Source: JACCZZ01 sp044227805 (lineage in GTDB: Bacteria > Bacteroidota > Bacteroidia > Chitinophagales > UBA10324). From it: a stretch of 45,428 bases of DNA. The DNA is taken from positions 1 to 45,428 of the forward strand of contig JBGAWA010000018.1 of assembly GCA_044227805.1 (NCBI GenBank), read 5' to 3'. A program made the translations under genes and the position numbers. This document shows, piece by piece, positions 7,270 through 15,588 of this stretch. Below the pieces are notes generated by a model, which ran no database searches, had not been told where the DNA came from, and saw only the letters and a program-made list of their open reading frames with translations. The stretch's first letter is position 1. Every line of letters starts with the position of its first letter.

Positions 7270-8718
7270 TCAGTCACTGACCGGTTTGAGCAAGGGTACT
7301 ATTTTTTTTATTTCGATAAGTCCTAACAGAGTGGCGATACCGAGAGATAGAAAGGAAAGAATTATCATCACTGCCATCCAGTGCAGGTTCCACAGGGTTG
7401 TTGTCATAAACAAAGCAAAGGTGCCGGATACGAACAGGAATAACCGCAGTAGCAATGAAAGGTTGGTTCTGAAGTGAAATACCCTGGCGGAAAGCAGGAA
7501 ATTCAAGATCCCGATAGAAAGATTGGTGATGCAGGCAGCCATGGCAGCGCCCAGGGCCTGTTTCATGGGAATAAGGGCAAGGTTCAGGCAGAAATTGAGC
7601 ACAACAGCTGCCAGCGATATCAGGATCAGTTCCCTGAGGTTGCCATTGGCAGTGAGCAGTGTACCAAAAATATATACCGTGGCTGTTCCGGGAAAGCTGT
7701 AGATCAGAATGGAAAGAATAGTTGATGAATAGCTGGTGGCATCATGATAAAGCAGGTGCATGACCGGTATTGAAAAAAACGACAGCGCCATACTGCAGAT
7801 GAAGGCGAAAATGAAGATGACCGTGAAACTTGCGCGGGCAAGTGCTTCTATGTTCTGCATTTTCCCGAGCATCCTTGAAAAGATGGGCAATAACAACACT
7901 GAAAACAGGTAGCCGAATTGATTTAAGGCATCGAGCAGCCGGTAAGCCGAGGCATAGATACCGGCTTCATGAGCACCGTTTTCCGGCAATAGCCTTTCAA
8001 TCATGACACCATCAATGCGTGAATAAATCGCCATCATCAGGATCAGCAGTGCAAAGGGCAGCGATCTTTTAAACAGGCCTGAAGCGAAGTGCAGTGAAAA
8101 GTGAAAACGGAACTTTCCGCTTACCTGAATGATATAACCCAAAGCAAACAGCAGGGTTACCAGGTAAGCTATTGTCTGTGAATAGATGAAGTATTCGATA
8201 CTGAACTGCGAACGCAGCGATGGCACAATCAGTAAAGCGCCGCAAAAGAGTATCATCAGCGCCTTGTCCAGCACGGAAATCATGCTGTCAACTTTGAAAT
8301 GATGCAATGCCGAAATATTGGAGCGTGAATACACGATGAGCGAAGCGAGCGCCTGGTTGATGCCGATTACAGCCAGCAGGTAAAGCTCATAAGAGGTGAA
8401 TTGAAGCACCCATCCGGCAAAAAGCGTGATGAGCATATAGACCGCCGAGAGGATAATCTTTACGCTGAATATATTGGAAAGATAGGAAACAAGCTCCCCT
8501 TCATTGCGGGCAAGATGCCTGTTGTTATAATTGCTGATGCCGGCATCCAGTAGTATCTGCGTCAGCATGGAAAGGTTAAACAACACGAAATACAAACCGT
8601 AAGCCGATGAACCGACTACATTCTGAACGGTTCGGTCGATCCCAAGAATCCACAATGGTTTAATGAGGACATTCAGTGCAACAATAAATACAAGGTTTCT
8701 GAAAAATAGTTTCTGCAT
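7270..8718 (-). CDS. Polysaccharide/oligosaccharide flippase (Wzx/MATE-like)
   Basis: This 482-residue protein consists almost entirely of membrane helices, about 12-14. The N-terminus (LKPLWILGIDRTVQNVVGSS) and the spacing of hydrophobic segments are typical of the PST/Wzx exporters of the MOP superfamily. Such proteins flip undecaprenyl-linked oligosaccharides across the inner membrane. The next genes on the same strand are a Wzz-like co-polymerase and an O-antigen-ligase-like protein. A candidate promoter lies at 8780-8805. The transported glycan is unknown, because few sugar-building genes are nearby. Confidence 0.85.
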   Translation of the reverse strand: MQKLFFRNLVFIVALNVLIKPLWILGIDRTVQNVVGSSAYGLYFVLFNLSMLTQILLDAGISNYNNRHLARNEGELVSYLSNIFSVKIILSAVYMLITLFAGWVLQFTSYELYLLAVIGINQALASLIVYSRSNISALHHFKVDSMISVLDKALMILFCGALLIVPSLRSQFSIEYFIYSQTIAYLVTLLFALGYIIQVSGKFRFHFSLHFASGLFKRSLPFALLILMMAIYSRIDGVMIERLLPENGAHEAGIYASAYRLLDALNQFGYLFSVLLLPIFSRMLGKMQNIEALARASFTVIFIFAFICSMALSFFSIPVMHLLYHDATSYSSTILSILIYSFPGTATVYIFGTLLTANGNLRELILISLAAVVLNFCLNLALIPMKQALGAAMAACITNLSIGILNFLLSARVFHFRTNLSLLLRLFLFVSGTFALFMTTTLWNLHWMAVMIILSFLSLGIATLLGLIEIKKIVPLLKPVSD

Positions 8719-8779
8719 GCAGCAACTGAGATCTTTGTTTCAGGCGGGTATGGCTGGTAACGGTAACCGGCGGCGCGCA

Positions 8780-8805
8780 CAAAGGTAAAACGTCTTATTT
8801 GTCAA
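8780..8805 (-). promoter_or_regulatory. Candidate promoter of the flippase gene
   Basis: TACCTTTG (8780-8787, minus strand) is an exact -7 box, with a TTG 15 nt upstream (8803-8805). The spacing is shorter than usual. It lies about 60 nt before the flippase ATG. Confidence 0.45.
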
Positions 8806-8996
8806 TTGTGAAAATCTTATCATTATGAAATTTCATTTACAGGGCATCCCTGCCCACGGGATCTGAAGAGCGCTGTTCCTGTTGGGAATTGTTTTACGCA
8901 GCACTCGCACAGCAACGTACTCCGTACGCTATCTGAATAACCGAAAATGCCTTCATGCCATGCAACCTAATACTCCATTAGTTCTATCTTTCGGTC

Positions 8997-10130
8997 GTGA
9001 AGATTGCTGTTAACACCAGGTTCCTGCTAAAAAATAAGTTGGAAGGCATCGGATGGTTCACGTATGAATCGCTGAAGCGGATCACGCGGCAGCATCCTGA
9101 GCATGAATTTGTTTTTCTTTTCGATCGTCCCTACGCGGAAGAATTTATTTTCTCGGATAATGTTACCGGAAGAGTTCTTTTTCCTCCTGCACGCCATCCT
9201 TTATTGTGGTATTGGTGGTTTGAATACTCAGTGACGGCGGCGTTGAAACAGATTAAGCCGGATATTTTTCTTTCTACCGATGGCTATCTGTCACTTGCCT
9301 GCGAGGTGCCACAGGTGATCGTGATGCATGATCTTGCTTTCGAACATTTTCCGGATCACGTCAATGCACTCACCGCACGCTATTACCGGCACTTCACTCC
9401 AAAGTTTGCGAAGAAAGCAAAACGCATCGCCACGGTTTCCGAATATTCAAAACAGGATATTGTGAAGCTGTATGACATAGCGCCGGTAAAAATTGATGTT
9501 GTGTATAACGGGTCGAATGAGTTATTTGTACCCTTACGGGAAGAGGAAAAGGTGAAGATCAGGCAGCAGTTTACGGGAGGCCATCCCTATTTTATTTATG
9601 CCGGCGCTTTGCAGCCAAGAAAAAATATCATCAATCTCTTCCTGGCATTCGACAGCTTCAAAAAAAACAATTCCTGTAACGCTAAGCTGGTGATGGCCGG
9701 CAGAAACTGGTCGTATCATGAAGCGATGAAGGTGCATGAAGCAATGCAGTACCGTGAGGAGGTAATTTTTCAGGGTCACTTAACCCGTACAGACCTGTCA
9801 AGGTTGCTGGGTGCCGCGGAAGCACTCGTATATATTTCACTTTTTGAAGGCTTCGGTATTCCGATCGTGGAAGCGATGCATTGCGATGTGCCCGTCATCA
9901 CGAGTAATATTTCATCCATGCCGGAAGTGGCGGGGGAAGCAGGGTTGCTGGTGGATCCCTACTCTGTGGCGGACATTGCGGAAAAGATGCAATTAATGTT
10001 CGGCAATGAATCATTGAAGTCGCGCCTCATTGAAATGGGGCGACTGCAACGTCAGCAATTTACCTGGCAGCGAACAGCTGATGAGCTGTGGGAGTGTGTA
10101 CTCAAAGCGGTAGAAGAAAGCAAGGCATAA
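8997..10130 (+). CDS. Family 4 glycosyltransferase, GTG start
   Basis: This 377-residue GT-B protein begins with the usual GT4 N-terminal strand MKIAVNTRFLL from a GTG at 8997, and there is no better ATG. It shows VIVMHDLAFEHFP in the N-terminal domain and YNGSNELFVP at the domain linker. IYAGALQPRKNI opens the C-terminal domain, and the EX7E nucleotide-sugar motif has Glu284 and Glu292 (SLFEGFGIPIVEAM). It should add a sugar to a lipid-linked glycan at the cytoplasmic face. It is divergent from the flippase, with which it probably shares a pathway. Confidence 0.88.
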   Translation: MKIAVNTRFLLKNKLEGIGWFTYESLKRITRQHPEHEFVFLFDRPYAEEFIFSDNVTGRVLFPPARHPLLWYWWFEYSVTAALKQIKPDIFLSTDGYLSLACEVPQVIVMHDLAFEHFPDHVNALTARYYRHFTPKFAKKAKRIATVSEYSKQDIVKLYDIAPVKIDVVYNGSNELFVPLREEEKVKIRQQFTGGHPYFIYAGALQPRKNIINLFLAFDSFKKNNSCNAKLVMAGRNWSYHEAMKVHEAMQYREEVIFQGHLTRTDLSRLLGAAEALVYISLFEGFGIPIVEAMHCDVPVITSNISSMPEVAGEAGLLVDPYSVADIAEKMQLMFGNESLKSRLIEMGRLQRQQFTWQRTADELWECVLKAVEESKA

Positions 10131-10189
10131 CCTTATGGCAACATGTTCCGGCAGGAACCTCCGCCAACAGCCTGCATGTTTCCTGAATG

Positions 10190-11197
10190 CTATTGAACCA
10201 TGATCTTTCCACTGATCTTCCCGCCTTTAGTTTGCAGCACCACATCATAGCTGCCTGTTGCGAGCGCTGAAACATCTAACGTGATTTGTTGCCTGCCTTT
10301 TATCAATACGGGAGAAGTGTATGATTGGACCAATTTACCGGTTGCATCAAAAATCAAAGCGGTGACCACTGATGTTTGCGCCTGGTGAAAGCTCACGGTG
10401 GCACTTGAACCGGACGGGTTAGGGTAAATATCCAGAATCGGCGATTTTTCAACTGCCTCGTGAATACCGGTAATTTCATTTTGTGTTACCAGGATATCGT
10501 CTACACTTAACAGGTTGTCATCTTTTGTTCCATGCACAATGGCGATATAAATCTGCATGCCTGCGTAAGCGGCGAGGCTCACCGTTTGTGGTTGCAGCAC
10601 ACCGATAAACCGGGCAGAATCATTGTGATATTCTATATACGATCCGTCTTCGCCATGCACCCACCCGGAAGTGAAGTTGTAGTGGCTGTAGCCGCTGTCA
10701 ACATCCAGCGGGCCTACCGAAATGTATTCAGCCGCTTTAAAAAGCGTGTCCGTAAAACATTCTTCCACATTACATTCGGTGGATACAACCACATAGTATC
10801 CGTCGAGGTAACGGGGTGTCTGGTAAGGTGCGGATTTCCAACTCAGGGTCGCGCTGGCATCTTCAATGCTTAAAGGCGGCAGTATCAGGTAATTGGCTAC
10901 AAGGCTGGCCGGTGATGTCCAGGAGTTGCTGGCAAAGACAAGCGTGCTGGTATCAACATCAGCGAAGCCAAAGGTCCAGAACCATTCACCCGGACGGGAA
11001 GAGCCGCTGGCATCATTAAACCCGTCCTGATCATAATTAATCCACGTTGCATCATCACCATTCGGAAAGTTCGGCTCAATATAGGTGTCCGGATCATTTT
11101 CGAAATTTTCAAACAGGAGGGTATCCACGGTTTGAGAAAAAGTGACCTGCCAGAAGCAGAGCAGGAAGGTGAAGGCTAAGGTGTAGTATTTTTTCAT
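10190..11197 (-). CDS. Secreted T9SS substrate with choice-of-anchor-J-like domain
   Basis: This is a 335-residue exported protein. The start was set at the ATG at 11195-11197 because it begins a standard signal peptide (MKKYYTLAFTFLLC to about residue 22). A longer in-frame start at 11230 would place 11 extra residues before it. The middle part (FENFENDP, GEWFWTFGFAD, SPASLVANYLILPPL) resembles the choice-of-anchor J beta-sandwich of Bacteroidota surface proteins. The last 75 residues (LDIYPNPSG, GKLVQSY, LATGSYDVVL, KIMVQ) form a type A T9SS sorting domain. It should be exported and anchored at the cell surface. Its binding target is unknown. Confidence 0.85.
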   Translation of the reverse strand: MKKYYTLAFTFLLCFWQVTFSQTVDTLLFENFENDPDTYIEPNFPNGDDATWINYDQDGFNDASGSSRPGEWFWTFGFADVDTSTLVFASNSWTSPASLVANYLILPPLSIEDASATLSWKSAPYQTPRYLDGYYVVVSTECNVEECFTDTLFKAAEYISVGPLDVDSGYSHYNFTSGWVHGEDGSYIEYHNDSARFIGVLQPQTVSLAAYAGMQIYIAIVHGTKDDNLLSVDDILVTQNEITGIHEAVEKSPILDIYPNPSGSSATVSFHQAQTSVVTALIFDATGKLVQSYTSPVLIKGRQQITLDVSALATGSYDVVLQTKGGKISGKIMVQ

Positions 11198-11268
11198 GGA
11201 ATGAATTTTTGATGATATAAACATCTGCAATCAAATCATTATTTGCAAATGTCAGACATGTTCTAGAG

Positions 11269-11294
11269 CCGGATTTTTCAAAATAATAATCCGG
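11269..11294 (-). terminator. Possible terminator hairpin after the trans-sulfuration gene
   Basis: CCGGATT (11269-11275) and AATCCGG (11288-11294) form a 7-bp stem downstream of the stop at 11367. The hairpin shares its core with the GGATTTTT/AAAAATCC hairpins elsewhere in the window. Confidence 0.3.
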
Positions 11295-11366
11295 GATTAT
11301 GCTGCAACACCATCATTCTCTTGCGAAGAAGCATTGTCACCGGTGGATGGTGGCAATAATGCAGCA

Positions 11367-12506
11367 TCATCCAATAGCCTGATTAATATCTTCCATCAGG
11401 TCATCAATGTCTTCAACGCCAACGCTGATCCGAATCAAAGAATCAAGCAAGCCATTCTTTTCTCTTTCCTCTTTGGGAATGGAAGCATGCGTCATAGAGG
11501 CAGGATGTCCAATCAGTGATTCTACGCCGCCCAGCGACTCTGCCAGGGAGAACAGCTTCGTGCCGGACAATACACGGATGGCATCCTCCATGCGGTTTCC
11601 TTTCAGTGTGAAAGAGATCATGCCGCCAAATCCACGCATCTGTTTTTTTGCGATCTCATGATTAGGGTGACTTTGTAAGCCGGGATAAAGCACTGTCGCC
11701 ACTTTGGCATGGCCGGATAAAAAAGCAGCCATTTTAATTGCATTCTCACAGTGCCTTTCCATGCGGAGATGTAAGGTCTTGACGCCGCGCAATACCAAAA
11801 AGCAATCCTGCGGTCCGGGTACGCCGCCACAGGCGTTCTGTAAAAAATGCAGCCGTTCCTGTAATTCCTCCTGGTTGGTAATGATCGCACCCATCACCAC
11901 ATCACTGTGGCCGGAGATATATTTTGTTACGGAATGCAGCACAAGATCAGCGCCGAGGTCGAGCGGATTTTGAAGGTATGGCGATGCGAAAGTATTATCA
12001 ACGCAAACCAATGCGCCGGCATTTTTTGCTGCGGCCACAGCAGCTGCAATATCAATGATGTTCATCATTGGATTGGTGGGTGTTTCCAGCCAAAGCAATT
12101 TTGTTTTAGCCGTTATATGTTTTTCAATCGTCCCTGCTTGGTGCATAGGGATGAAGTTGAATTGCACGCCGTATCGTTCAAACACCTTGGTGAAAATGCG
12201 GTAGGTGCCACCGTACAGATCATTCGTGGACAGTACTTCATCGCCAGGATTCAGCAGTTTGATCACCGCGTCTGTTGCGGCCATGCCACTGGCGAAGCAT
12301 AAGCCGAATCTGCCGTTTTCCAGTGCCGCAAGATTCTCCTGTAATACATTCCTGGTGGGATTTTGTGTACGGGCATACTCATAGCCTTTGTGATTGCCCG
12401 GCGCTTCCTGTACATAGGTGGATGTTTGAAAAATCGGAGTCATGATGGCTCCTGTTGAAGGATCCGGTTCGATGCCGGCATGCAAAACCTTGGTGGCGAA
12501 CTTCAT
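11367..12506 (-). CDS. PLP-dependent cystathionine gamma-synthase/lyase family enzyme
   Basis: This 379-residue protein has the full Cys/Met-metabolism PLP fold. TSTYVQ is at 29-34, GYEYARTQNPTR at 41-52, FASGMAA at 71-77, ETPTNP at 141-146 and VDNTFASPY at 169-177 (Asp170 binds the PLP pyridine). The Schiff-base lysine is Lys195 in HSVTKYISGHSD. SLGGVESLIGHPASMTH near the C-terminus is typical of this family. It catalyses gamma-replacement or gamma-elimination in methionine/cysteine interconversion. MetB-like synthase and lyase activities cannot be told apart safely, so no symbol is given. It appears to be transcribed alone, downstream of repeat copy B. Confidence 0.92.
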   Translation of the reverse strand: MKFATKVLHAGIEPDPSTGAIMTPIFQTSTYVQEAPGNHKGYEYARTQNPTRNVLQENLAALENGRFGLCFASGMAATDAVIKLLNPGDEVLSTNDLYGGTYRIFTKVFERYGVQFNFIPMHQAGTIEKHITAKTKLLWLETPTNPMMNIIDIAAAVAAAKNAGALVCVDNTFASPYLQNPLDLGADLVLHSVTKYISGHSDVVMGAIITNQEELQERLHFLQNACGGVPGPQDCFLVLRGVKTLHLRMERHCENAIKMAAFLSGHAKVATVLYPGLQSHPNHEIAKKQMRGFGGMISFTLKGNRMEDAIRVLSGTKLFSLAESLGGVESLIGHPASMTHASIPKEEREKNGLLDSLIRISVGVEDIDDLMEDINQAIG

Positions 12507-12831
12507 GGTAAGAAATTTTTTTAGGTGTGCAAGGTAAAGGATTTTTGTCCTGGATTTTTTAACAGGGAATTGCGTTTGCGATGCTCCTTCGCCGTGCCAG
12601 GCAGGGTTAAACCCACATTTTGCAGCTCAAAACGGCAACGGGTTTAACCCCGACGTAGAACTGCTTAGGGTTTGTGAAACAATTTCTTTTCTTTACAAAT
12701 TGAGCAAACCCTTAGCAGCTCTAAGTCGCAGCGAAGCGGGATTTTTCCACTGAAAAATCCGGGTTAAAACACATTGCGCATCTTTTGCAGGTTACCAGTG
12801 GATGGGAAAAATTGAAACCCGCAAAAACACA
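12507..12831. other. Gene-free stretch containing repeat copy B
   Basis: These 325 bases lie between two minus-strand genes and are half filled by repeat copy B (12606-12767). A TACCTTGC sequence at 12529-12536 (minus strand) could be a degenerate -7 box for the trans-sulfuration gene, but no -33 element was found. Confidence 0.5.
12606..12767 (-). repeat. Multi-hairpin repeat, copy B (162 bp)
   Basis: This is the same element as at 3099-3259, in the opposite orientation and full length. At the key stem position it has G opposite U when read on the minus strand, where copy A has A-U and copy C has G-C. The first hairpin is intact here (GGATTTTTC, AGTG loop, GAAAAATCC on the minus strand). 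It starts 65 nt after the stop of the minus-strand gene at 12832 and ends 100 nt before the next minus-strand ATG, so it is co-directional with both neighbours. Confidence 0.85.
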
Positions 12832-13548
12832 TCACTGGCGGATAAACTGATAATACTTGCTTTTCATATAAAGAACAATATCGTATTCCAACGCTGTTTT
12901 AAGCATGTATTCTGGAATGTCACAAAAGTCGAGGAACGGGCTGATCTCTTCCGGCTTGAGTGGTATGACATCATTGTCAATATATTTCTGCAGTATTTCC
13001 CGTTGCAACTCCCGCTGATGCACCTTGTTCATGAGTTCGGCATAGCCGCGTTTGTCCTTTTCACGGTGGCTGAATTGCTGATAGATGGCCGTTATCGGAC
13101 TTTGTAAAACCTGGTAACCATGCAGCTGATAGTCCTTCTTATCGTAACCAAGTCGCAAGGCATCCCTGTGTATCTGCTCAAACTCCCGTTCCGGCTGCAC
13201 CTCAATGGCGGGCAATTCAATCTGAATTTTGTGGAGAAAAACCGTAATGAGATATCGTTCTTTGAAAATGGAATCCCTGAAGCAGATAATTTTGGAAGAG
13301 TAGCCGGTCGCCACCAGAAACAGGGAATCTCTCGGCGATGCCACCATCTGGAAATAGCCGGCATTGTCGCTGAATGCCCTCTGCTGGGTTCGCATATTGA
13401 TAAGTTGCAGATTGATGATAGGCCTTTTGTTCATCGAATCAATTCCCCAACCGGAAATCCGGATCGTGACTTCCTGGGCCAATGCATTTTTCACACAACT
13501 GCCTAGTAACAGCAGTAAAATACCGGCAAGTAGAAATTTCTGGCTCAA
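12832..13548 (-). CDS. Exported hypothetical protein with carboxypeptidase-regulatory-like domain, TTG start
   Basis: This 238-residue protein starts at TTG (13546-13548). A stop lies a few codons upstream and no ATG or GTG fits. The N-terminus is a clear export signal (SQKFLLAGILLLLLGSC). It contains a lipobox-like LGSC and, a few residues later, an ALAQE signal-peptidase I site, so lipidation is uncertain. Residues about 28-110 (SGWGIDSMNKRPIINLQLIN, AFSDNAGYFQM, LFLVATGYSSK) resemble the CarboxypepD_reg-like beta-sandwich common in Bacteroidota. The rest is helical and charged without a recognised domain. The role is unknown. It lies between two repeat copies. Confidence 0.7.
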   Translation of the reverse strand: MSQKFLLAGILLLLLGSCVKNALAQEVTIRISGWGIDSMNKRPIINLQLINMRTQQRAFSDNAGYFQMVASPRDSLFLVATGYSSKIICFRDSIFKERYLITVFLHKIQIELPAIEVQPEREFEQIHRDALRLGYDKKDYQLHGYQVLQSPITAIYQQFSHREKDKRGYAELMNKVHQRELQREILQKYIDNDVIPLKPEEISPFLDFCDIPEYMLKTALEYDIVLYMKSKYYQFIRQ

Positions 13549-13640
13549 TGATACCGTTGATTAACTGGATGCCGAATTAACGGAAAAATTTGGAAGGTAT
13601 TTTTTTATGGAGAACAGGTCACCCTTCATGAACGATGAAT

Positions 13641-13654
13641 ATGTAACGTTACAT
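13641..13654. promoter_or_regulatory. Perfect 14-bp palindrome, possible operator
   Basis: ATGTAACGTTACAT is perfectly self-complementary and lies about 93 nt upstream of the TTG start at 13548. Size and symmetry fit a homodimeric regulator site. A short T-run follows on the plus strand, but the low-GC stem makes a terminator less likely. Confidence 0.35.
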
Positions 13655-13706
13655 TTTTCGGCTATAGTCAGGCAGGAGGTTAGCCTTTTTGCTGTTGCGC
13701 AATGAA

Positions 13707-13850
13707 TTGAACCCACATTTTGCAGTTCAAAGCGGCAACGGGTTTAACCCCGACGTAGAGCTGCTTAGGGTTTGTGAAACATTTTCTTTTCTTGACAAAT
13801 TGAGCAAACCCTTAGCAGCTCTAAGTCGCAGCGAAGCGGGATTTTTCCAG
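13707..13850 (-). repeat. Multi-hairpin repeat, copy C (144 bp, one end truncated)
   Basis: Same element and orientation as copy B. It lacks the outer half of the first hairpin: the match ends at ATTTTTCCA near 13849. The long stem carries G-C at the position that is A-U in copy A. It starts 83 nt after the stop of the C1 peptidase gene and precedes the 238-residue gene, again co-directional with both. Confidence 0.85.
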
Positions 13851-13932
13851 ATGAATAATAAGCACAAGCTGGCATACCCAAGGTGAGAATACATTTGCAG
13901 GAGAGTGTGGTTTATGGCGAATAATTGACGGC

Positions 13933-15480
13933 TCATTGCTTATCGACTTCAATCACCATCGCTACCGCTCCGTCTGACACATTATTCAGTGTGAAGCTGA
14001 TTGTTTCGCCCGCATTGAAACTCACGGATGGAATCAACATCTTACCCAGCGCTTTGCGCACTTTCTCCTCATAAGTACCGGATTGCTGACTGATCGCCGT
14101 ATTCAGTTCTTTATAATCGATGGGCTTCTTCGTCACTACAATGGCCATATAATCTTTATTACCCACCGCATCAGCCTGCAGCGAATAATCTTTCGGAAAC
14201 AAACGTGTGCCGGTGATACCGCAATATGGTGAATGTTTGGGAGTGTAAGGAAACAGCACATAACTGGTCTGATCTGTTTCCTGCCCGAACAGGTAGGTAT
14301 AACAGTCGAGCGTATTGGTTACCTGTATCTTGAATTTTGTGCCCTTCTTAACAGGCTGTGTGGTATTAAAAACAATACTGCCTTTGTTTCGCAGTGGAAT
14401 ATTTTTCTGCGTGGCATTGTCCACCAGGCCAAATTCCACCGACAGGTTATTGGTGAGTGGTTTATCGGCCTGGCCCATCGGATAAACTCCATATGCTTCC
14501 TTCGTGAAATAGGCGAAGTCTTTATAGCGTATCCAGGCTAATCCATTTTGACCCCAGTCGCTTCCCCAGCTATTCATCAGCTGAAAGGCGCCTTCTTTTC
14601 CATATTTGTAATCATCATAACCCACTACACACATGCAATGCCCACCGAAGTTCATCATGTTATAATCATTAGCGGAAGGCACCCACACTTCCTGTCCCAT
14701 CATGGGTTGCATAAAGCTGCCGCCCACCATCATTCCCACTACCACCGGCGCGCCCTGCGCCAGGTTTTGTTTGATGGCCAGCAAATCCACCTCCTGGTTG
14801 TCGCCGCTTTTGGTAAGCCTGTTGTAGCCTGTCATCTTAAACTGTGAGGCGGCTTGTTTCTGCGCTGCCGTAGGCCTGGTGGAACAACTTTGTTCGTTGT
14901 AGGGAAATTGTGACAACGGCAGCAGGCCCTGTCCCTGCATCACGTCCATTGCTTTTTCAATATAGGAGCCCTGGCACCCTTCCAGCGAAATCTGGTTGTA
15001 CAGATAGGCTGGGCTGAAGGCAATCCTGTCCGGCGACTGACCGGTGCGCTGCGCTTCGAGGATGGTACGGGCTGCATAGGCATTGCCCCAGCCAACACAG
15101 GAACCCTGTTCGCCCTGGTTCAATCGTTTCGGACAATATCTTTCCAGTGAAATCCGCTCCGGCAGCGGGTTCTTCACATTGTCGGCCAGCGGTTCAAACA
15201 CTTCTGTTGCATCATAGAGGGCAGGATCAAATTCAGCTCCGGTAGAAAGCAATTGCGAAGAAGAAGGGGTCGAGAAATTTCCGCCTAAAAAATAATAGAG
15301 TGCACCACCGATGATAAGCAGCACAATACCGGTCTTGGGATTTTTGCGGAACAACATCAGCAGCATCGGAAGGAGGGACAATATTGAAAATCCGCCGCTG
15401 TTGCCGCCTGGACGCCGTCCGCCTCCCGGGTAATTATCAGGCCGTTGCTGATTGTCGTCTTCAACCATTCTTATTGGCAT
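13933..15480 (-). CDS. Membrane-anchored C1 (papain-like) peptidase with DUF4384-like C-terminus
   Basis: This is a 515-residue protein. A Gly/Pro/Arg-rich N-terminus (to about 30) precedes a hydrophobic stretch with a membrane segment at about 50-66 (GIVLLIIGGALYYFLGG). The papain-like domain has QGEQGSCVGWG (oxyanion Gln122 or Gln125, Cys128), GGHCMCVVGYDD (His281) and NSWGSDWG (Asn303), so the catalytic set is complete. The last 150 residues (FGLVDNAT, FKIQVTNTLDCYTYLF, YVLFPYTPKHSPYCG) resemble DUF4384. There is no classical signal peptide, so topology is uncertain. A second ATG four codons in (MVEDD) is an alternative start. The substrate is unknown. Confidence 0.85.
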   Translation of the reverse strand: MPIRMVEDDNQQRPDNYPGGGRRPGGNSGGFSILSLLPMLLMLFRKNPKTGIVLLIIGGALYYFLGGNFSTPSSSQLLSTGAEFDPALYDATEVFEPLADNVKNPLPERISLERYCPKRLNQGEQGSCVGWGNAYAARTILEAQRTGQSPDRIAFSPAYLYNQISLEGCQGSYIEKAMDVMQGQGLLPLSQFPYNEQSCSTRPTAAQKQAASQFKMTGYNRLTKSGDNQEVDLLAIKQNLAQGAPVVVGMMVGGSFMQPMMGQEVWVPSANDYNMMNFGGHCMCVVGYDDYKYGKEGAFQLMNSWGSDWGQNGLAWIRYKDFAYFTKEAYGVYPMGQADKPLTNNLSVEFGLVDNATQKNIPLRNKGSIVFNTTQPVKKGTKFKIQVTNTLDCYTYLFGQETDQTSYVLFPYTPKHSPYCGITGTRLFPKDYSLQADAVGNKDYMAIVVTKKPIDYKELNTAISQQSGTYEEKVRKALGKMLIPSVSFNAGETISFTLNNVSDGAVAMVIEVDKQ

Positions 15481-15588
15481 AGAGAAAAAATTTGATGGTT
15501 AGTCATTCAATGCAAGGAATGAAAATGATGCAACAATGTAGATAAAGCATTGCGATGAAAAAAATACGATGAATAGCAAAAAGGGTGT

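Larger units (their letters stand above)
13549..13932. other. Gene-free stretch with repeat copy C and a perfect palindrome
   Basis: These 384 bases hold repeat copy C (13707-13850) and the 14-bp palindrome at 13641-13654. Open frames crossing the repeat are by-products. Confidence 0.6.

Noticed and set aside
12802..13107. Plus-strand frame opposite the 238-residue gene
   Set aside because: It lies antisense to a gene with a signal peptide and a domain-like pattern; it is a shadow frame.
13689..13936. Open frames on both strands across repeat copy C
   Set aside because: They are explained by the repeat, and one runs into the stop region of the C1 peptidase gene. No protein-like features.
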